The translations under genes and the position numbers were made by a program. DNA of 7,644 nucleotides from Candidatus Omnitrophota bacterium. Lineage in GTDB: Bacteria > Omnitrophota > Gorgyraeia > 2-02-FULL-51-18 > JAGOUK01. Positions 5,643 to 7,644 of the stretch are shown here, piece by piece. The notes beneath the pieces were generated by a model, which saw only the letters and a program-made list of their open reading frames with translations, did not search any database and was not told the DNA's origin. The DNA is taken from contig JAGOUK010000057.1 of NCBI GenBank assembly GCA_018061225.1, positions 1 through 7,644 on the forward strand. The letters run 5' to 3'. Each line of letters begins with the position of its first letter. Position 1 is the first letter of the stretch.

Positions 5643-6431
5643 TTATTCGATCAGACCTTGGGTCGGGCTCGACGCGTTCGCGTACCGCTGCTTGGGCATG
5701 CGGCCCGCTTCAAAAGCCATGCGGCCCGCTTCGACGGCAAGCTTCATCGCGCGCGCCATCCTCACGGGGTCTTTCGCGGCGGCAATACCGGTGTTCATGA
5801 GCAATCCGTCCACGCCAAGTTCCATCGCGATCGCCGCGTCAGAAGCGGTGCCGACTCCCGCATCCACGATGACAGGCACTTTAACCGCTTCGCGCACGAA
5901 CTCAACATTCACGCGGTTCAGAATCCCCTGACCGGAGCCGATAGGCGAAGCCAACGGCATCACGCACGCGGCGCCCGCGTCTTCGAGCCGCTTGGCCATC
6001 ACCGGATCATCCGTGAAATACGGCATCACGGTGAAACCTTCCTTAACAAGAATCTTGCAGGCTTCGAGCGTACCGAGATTGTCCGGCATCAGCGTCTTGG
6101 CGTCGCCGATAACTTCGAGCTTGATGAGCTCGGTGCCGCAGGCTGCGCGGGCCAGACGGGCGGTGCGGATCGCGTCTTCGGCGGTGTAGCAGCCGGCCGT
6201 GTTCGGCAGCAGAATGTATTTCTTAAGATCGATCGCATCGAGCAGCGTCGGTTCTTTGGAATCCAGGTTAACCCGGCGGATCGCAACGGTGACCATCGAC
6301 GTCCCAGAAGCTTCAAGTGCCTGCTTCATGACGTCAAACGACGAGTACTTCCCCGTCCCTACGATGAGGCGGGAGGACAGCGTGTATTTGCCGATCTGAA
6401 GCGAGTTGGAGCGGGTTGTTTGGGTTGTCAT
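5643..6431 (-). CDS. thiG: Thiazole synthase ThiG
   Basis: ThiG builds the thiazole phosphate ring of thiamine from 1-deoxyxylulose 5-phosphate, dehydroglycine and sulfur delivered on the ThiS thiocarboxylate. It is a TIM-barrel enzyme of the cytoplasm. The 262 residues match the usual length. Visible blocks are SRLIVGTGKYSSF (20-32), LLPNTAGCYTAEDAIRTARLA (74-94), the Schiff-base lysine Lys104 in LIKLEVIGD (102-110), MPYFTDDPVMAKRLEDAG (136-153), PLASPIGSGQGI (159-170), PVIVDAGVGTASDAA.AMELG (186-206) with the phosphate-binding glycines, and the closing MARAMKLAVEAGR region. It is the first gene of the operon. The ATG at 6431-6429 lies about 16 bases after the predicted transcription start, so the leader is very short and there is no room for a TPP riboswitch. 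No strong Shine-Dalgarno is seen, only AAGA close to the start. The partners ThiS, ThiF and ThiH/ThiO are not in the window. Confidence 0.96.
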   Translation of the reverse strand: MTTQTTRSNSLQIGKYTLSSRLIVGTGKYSSFDVMKQALEASGTSMVTVAIRRVNLDSKEPTLLDAIDLKKYILLPNTAGCYTAEDAIRTARLARAACGTELIKLEVIGDAKTLMPDNLGTLEACKILVKEGFTVMPYFTDDPVMAKRLEDAGAACVMPLASPIGSGQGILNRVNVEFVREAVKVPVIVDAGVGTASDAAIAMELGVDGLLMNTGIAAAKDPVRMARAMKLAVEAGRMAFEAGRMPKQRYANASSPTQGLIE

Positions 6432-6453
6432 AAGTCTTAAAAAATGAACGGCA

Positions 6454-6481
6454 ATTATACCGCAGATGAGGGAGGATTCAA
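6454..6481 (-). promoter_or_regulatory. Sigma-70-type promoter of the thiG-leuB-asd-truA-ribBA-ribH-nusB operon
   Basis: On the minus strand a perfect TATAAT lies at 6459-6454 and TTGAAT (four of six matches to TTGACA) at 6481-6476, separated by 16 bases. Transcription would begin near 6447, giving a leader of about 16 bases before the thiG ATG. The promoter lies in the 71-base gap after the stop codon of the unrecognised upstream gene (6505-6503). I see no operator, palindrome or riboswitch overlapping it. This is the only convincing promoter I see upstream of the seven genes. Confidence 0.65.
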
Positions 6482-6502
6482 GAAGCAGGCGGTTTGAGGG
6501 GA

Positions 6503-7644
6503 TCAGGCGGCGATGCGGGCTGCGCTGAGAGCCGTCTGCAGGACCTGTATCCAGGCGGAGAGGCGAGCCCCAAGTGATCGGGCTTTAGCGGAATATTTTT
6601 GTCGGGTCTCGGGGTCGGCCTCGCCGATGAGAACAGCATAGGCGGTGTCCGCGTTCCAGCCGAGCCCGACTCCTGAGCCGTCCCCGTCCGCATTGGCCAG
6701 AATGGTCCAGGCAGAGCCTACCTTTGGGAGGTCGCCGGTGCTGAGAAGTTCTGAGGGAGAACGGCCGTCTGTCAGTTTGGCGATGGAGCCTGCCACCAGA
6801 CCAATCCCCTCCAGATTCATCAACCGGAACGCACCCTCGGACAAGCCGTCCGGCGCGGCATAGAAGCGAAGGCGATTAAGCTCAACTTTAAACGCGGCAG
6901 CGGTATCATTCACCACGTGGATGCGGACCCCCGCCAGCCGCGGATCCGGGCGTAAGTCATCTCCCAAATGACGCAGCAATTCCGGATCACTCGTATCGTA
7001 ATTCACGGCAAGATGAATCCCCTCCTGAGCCAACCTCTCGCTCACACCCAGAACCGACAGCTTCATCGCGGCACGCCAGGCATCCATCGCTCGCTGATCC
7101 GCAGAAGCCGACGGACCCAACACCGGCTTTAGCGTAAAAATAACCTCGGCCCGCAGCTTACCCGCTGCACCGGGTACCGTGCCCGAACCCAACAAAGTTG
7201 CAAGCGCCGCGCGAATCTTCCGCGTTTCCTCTTCCATCCGGTCGAGATAATTCAAATGACCTGAGATCATGTCAGGGCTGTCCACAGCGGCGGTGACGGC
7301 CTCCGGTGAAGCGGCCGCTCTTGCCCCGGATGGCACCAATGTATATTGGCCTGTTAATTCCACCGGAACAGCTCCTTGCGGCATTCCTCCCCGACGAGCA
7401 TCATCCATCGCCTTGACGAGCCGGTTAGCTTCCAATTGATCCAGACGATCGAAAGGCACATACGCCATCCTCGCCCCCGCGCTCTCTTCGCCGGACTTAA
7501 TGGCCGCAGCTTTTATAACAAAGCCGTCCATCGCGTTTCGAACGCGCCGGACCATTCCCCGCTTTATCGCGTCTTGCCAGTGCTCGGCATCAGACGGATG
7601 GCAAATGAACGCGCCTTCTTTGGCCCAAGCGATTTCATTAGCCG
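6503..7644 (-). CDS. Unrecognised protein, C-terminal 379 residues (5' end beyond the right edge)
   Basis: I do not recognise this protein. The reading frame is open from the window edge to a TGA at 6505-6503. An internal ATG at 7555 is preceded by at least 29 sense codons (including AKEGAFICHPSDAEHW), so the true start lies outside. The visible part is rich in Ala, Leu, Arg and Asp, has no obvious transmembrane segment or signal, and no cysteine cluster. Segments that look folded include RAEVIFTLKPVLGPSA, RLAQEGIHLAVNYDTSDPEL, GVRIHVVNDTAAAFKVEL, GSAWTILANADGDGSGVG and WNADTAYAVLIGEADPETRQKY, an alternation of strands and amphipathic helices suggesting an alpha/beta domain. A stretch near ARAAASPEAVTAAVDSP looks like a flexible linker between domains. 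It precedes the biosynthetic operon by 71 bases, but the promoter in that gap suggests a separate transcription unit. Base use resembles the neighbours, so I see no sign of recent transfer. Confidence 0.75.
   Translation of the reverse strand, partial: ANEIAWAKEGAFICHPSDAEHWQDAIKRGMVRRVRNAMDGFVIKAAAIKSGEESAGARMAYVPFDRLDQLEANRLVKAMDDARRGGMPQGAVPVELTGQYTLVPSGARAAASPEAVTAAVDSPDMISGHLNYLDRMEEETRKIRAALATLLGSGTVPGAAGKLRAEVIFTLKPVLGPSASADQRAMDAWRAAMKLSVLGVSERLAQEGIHLAVNYDTSDPELLRHLGDDLRPDPRLAGVRIHVVNDTAAAFKVELNRLRFYAAPDGLSEGAFRLMNLEGIGLVAGSIAKLTDGRSPSELLSTGDLPKVGSAWTILANADGDGSGVGLGWNADTAYAVLIGEADPETRQKYSAKARSLGARLSAWIQVLQTALSAARIAA

Noticed and set aside
5697..5732. Direct repeat of 15 identical bases with 21-base period inside thiG
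   Set aside because: It encodes the EAGRM.FEAGRM stretch, and ThiG proteins normally have a similar repeated helix pattern here (EAGRLAYLAGR), so it is explained by the protein.
1..7644. CRISPR array, transposase, toxin-antitoxin or defence genes
   Set aside because: No regularly spaced direct repeats or proteins of these types were seen; the window is mainly conserved biosynthetic genes.

Overview
The window is about 57% G+C by eye and looks like compact bacterial chromosome. Every gene I can support lies on the minus strand. Reading in the direction of transcription (right to left), the order is: the 3' end of a large unrecognised protein gene, then thiG, leuB, asd, truA, ribBA, ribH, nusB, a palindrome-rich intergenic element, and the first codons of what is probably ribD, cut by the left edge. 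Nothing identifies the organism firmly. The mixed biosynthetic order, the NusB-RibH adjacency and the long alanine/leucine-rich unrecognised protein would fit an uncultured lineage such as Omnitrophota or another relative of the PVC group. That is a recollection-based guess with low confidence.

Region by region. Positions 6503-7644 hold the C-terminal 379 residues of an uncharacterised protein that runs off the right edge. Positions 6432-6502 are a short intergenic gap carrying a good sigma-70-type promoter (TTGAAT, 16-base spacer, TATAAT). From there to 300 seven genes follow with gaps of 95 bases or less, one start/stop overlap (truA/ribBA) and no convincing terminator, so they read as one operon. 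Positions 62-299 are non-coding and contain a nested inverted-repeat element of about 148 bases. Positions 1-61 hold a good Shine-Dalgarno sequence, an ATG and 19 further codons that resemble the amino terminus of RibD.

How the genes work together. RibBA makes both precursors of riboflavin, the dihydroxybutanone phosphate and the product of GTP ring opening. RibD, if correctly called, would deaminate and reduce the pyrimidine, and RibH joins the two halves into lumazine. Riboflavin synthase is not in view and may lie to the left. ThiG makes the thiazole of thiamine, LeuB catalyses the third step of leucine synthesis, and Asd feeds diaminopimelate/lysine, threonine and methionine synthesis. 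TruA (tRNA pseudouridylation) and NusB (rRNA antitermination) tie the operon to translation capacity. This is a growth-linked housekeeping operon, not a defence or mobile system.

I did not find a clearly new biological system. The two parts that ordinary annotation does not explain are the inverted-repeat element between nusB and ribD and the unrecognised protein at the right edge.
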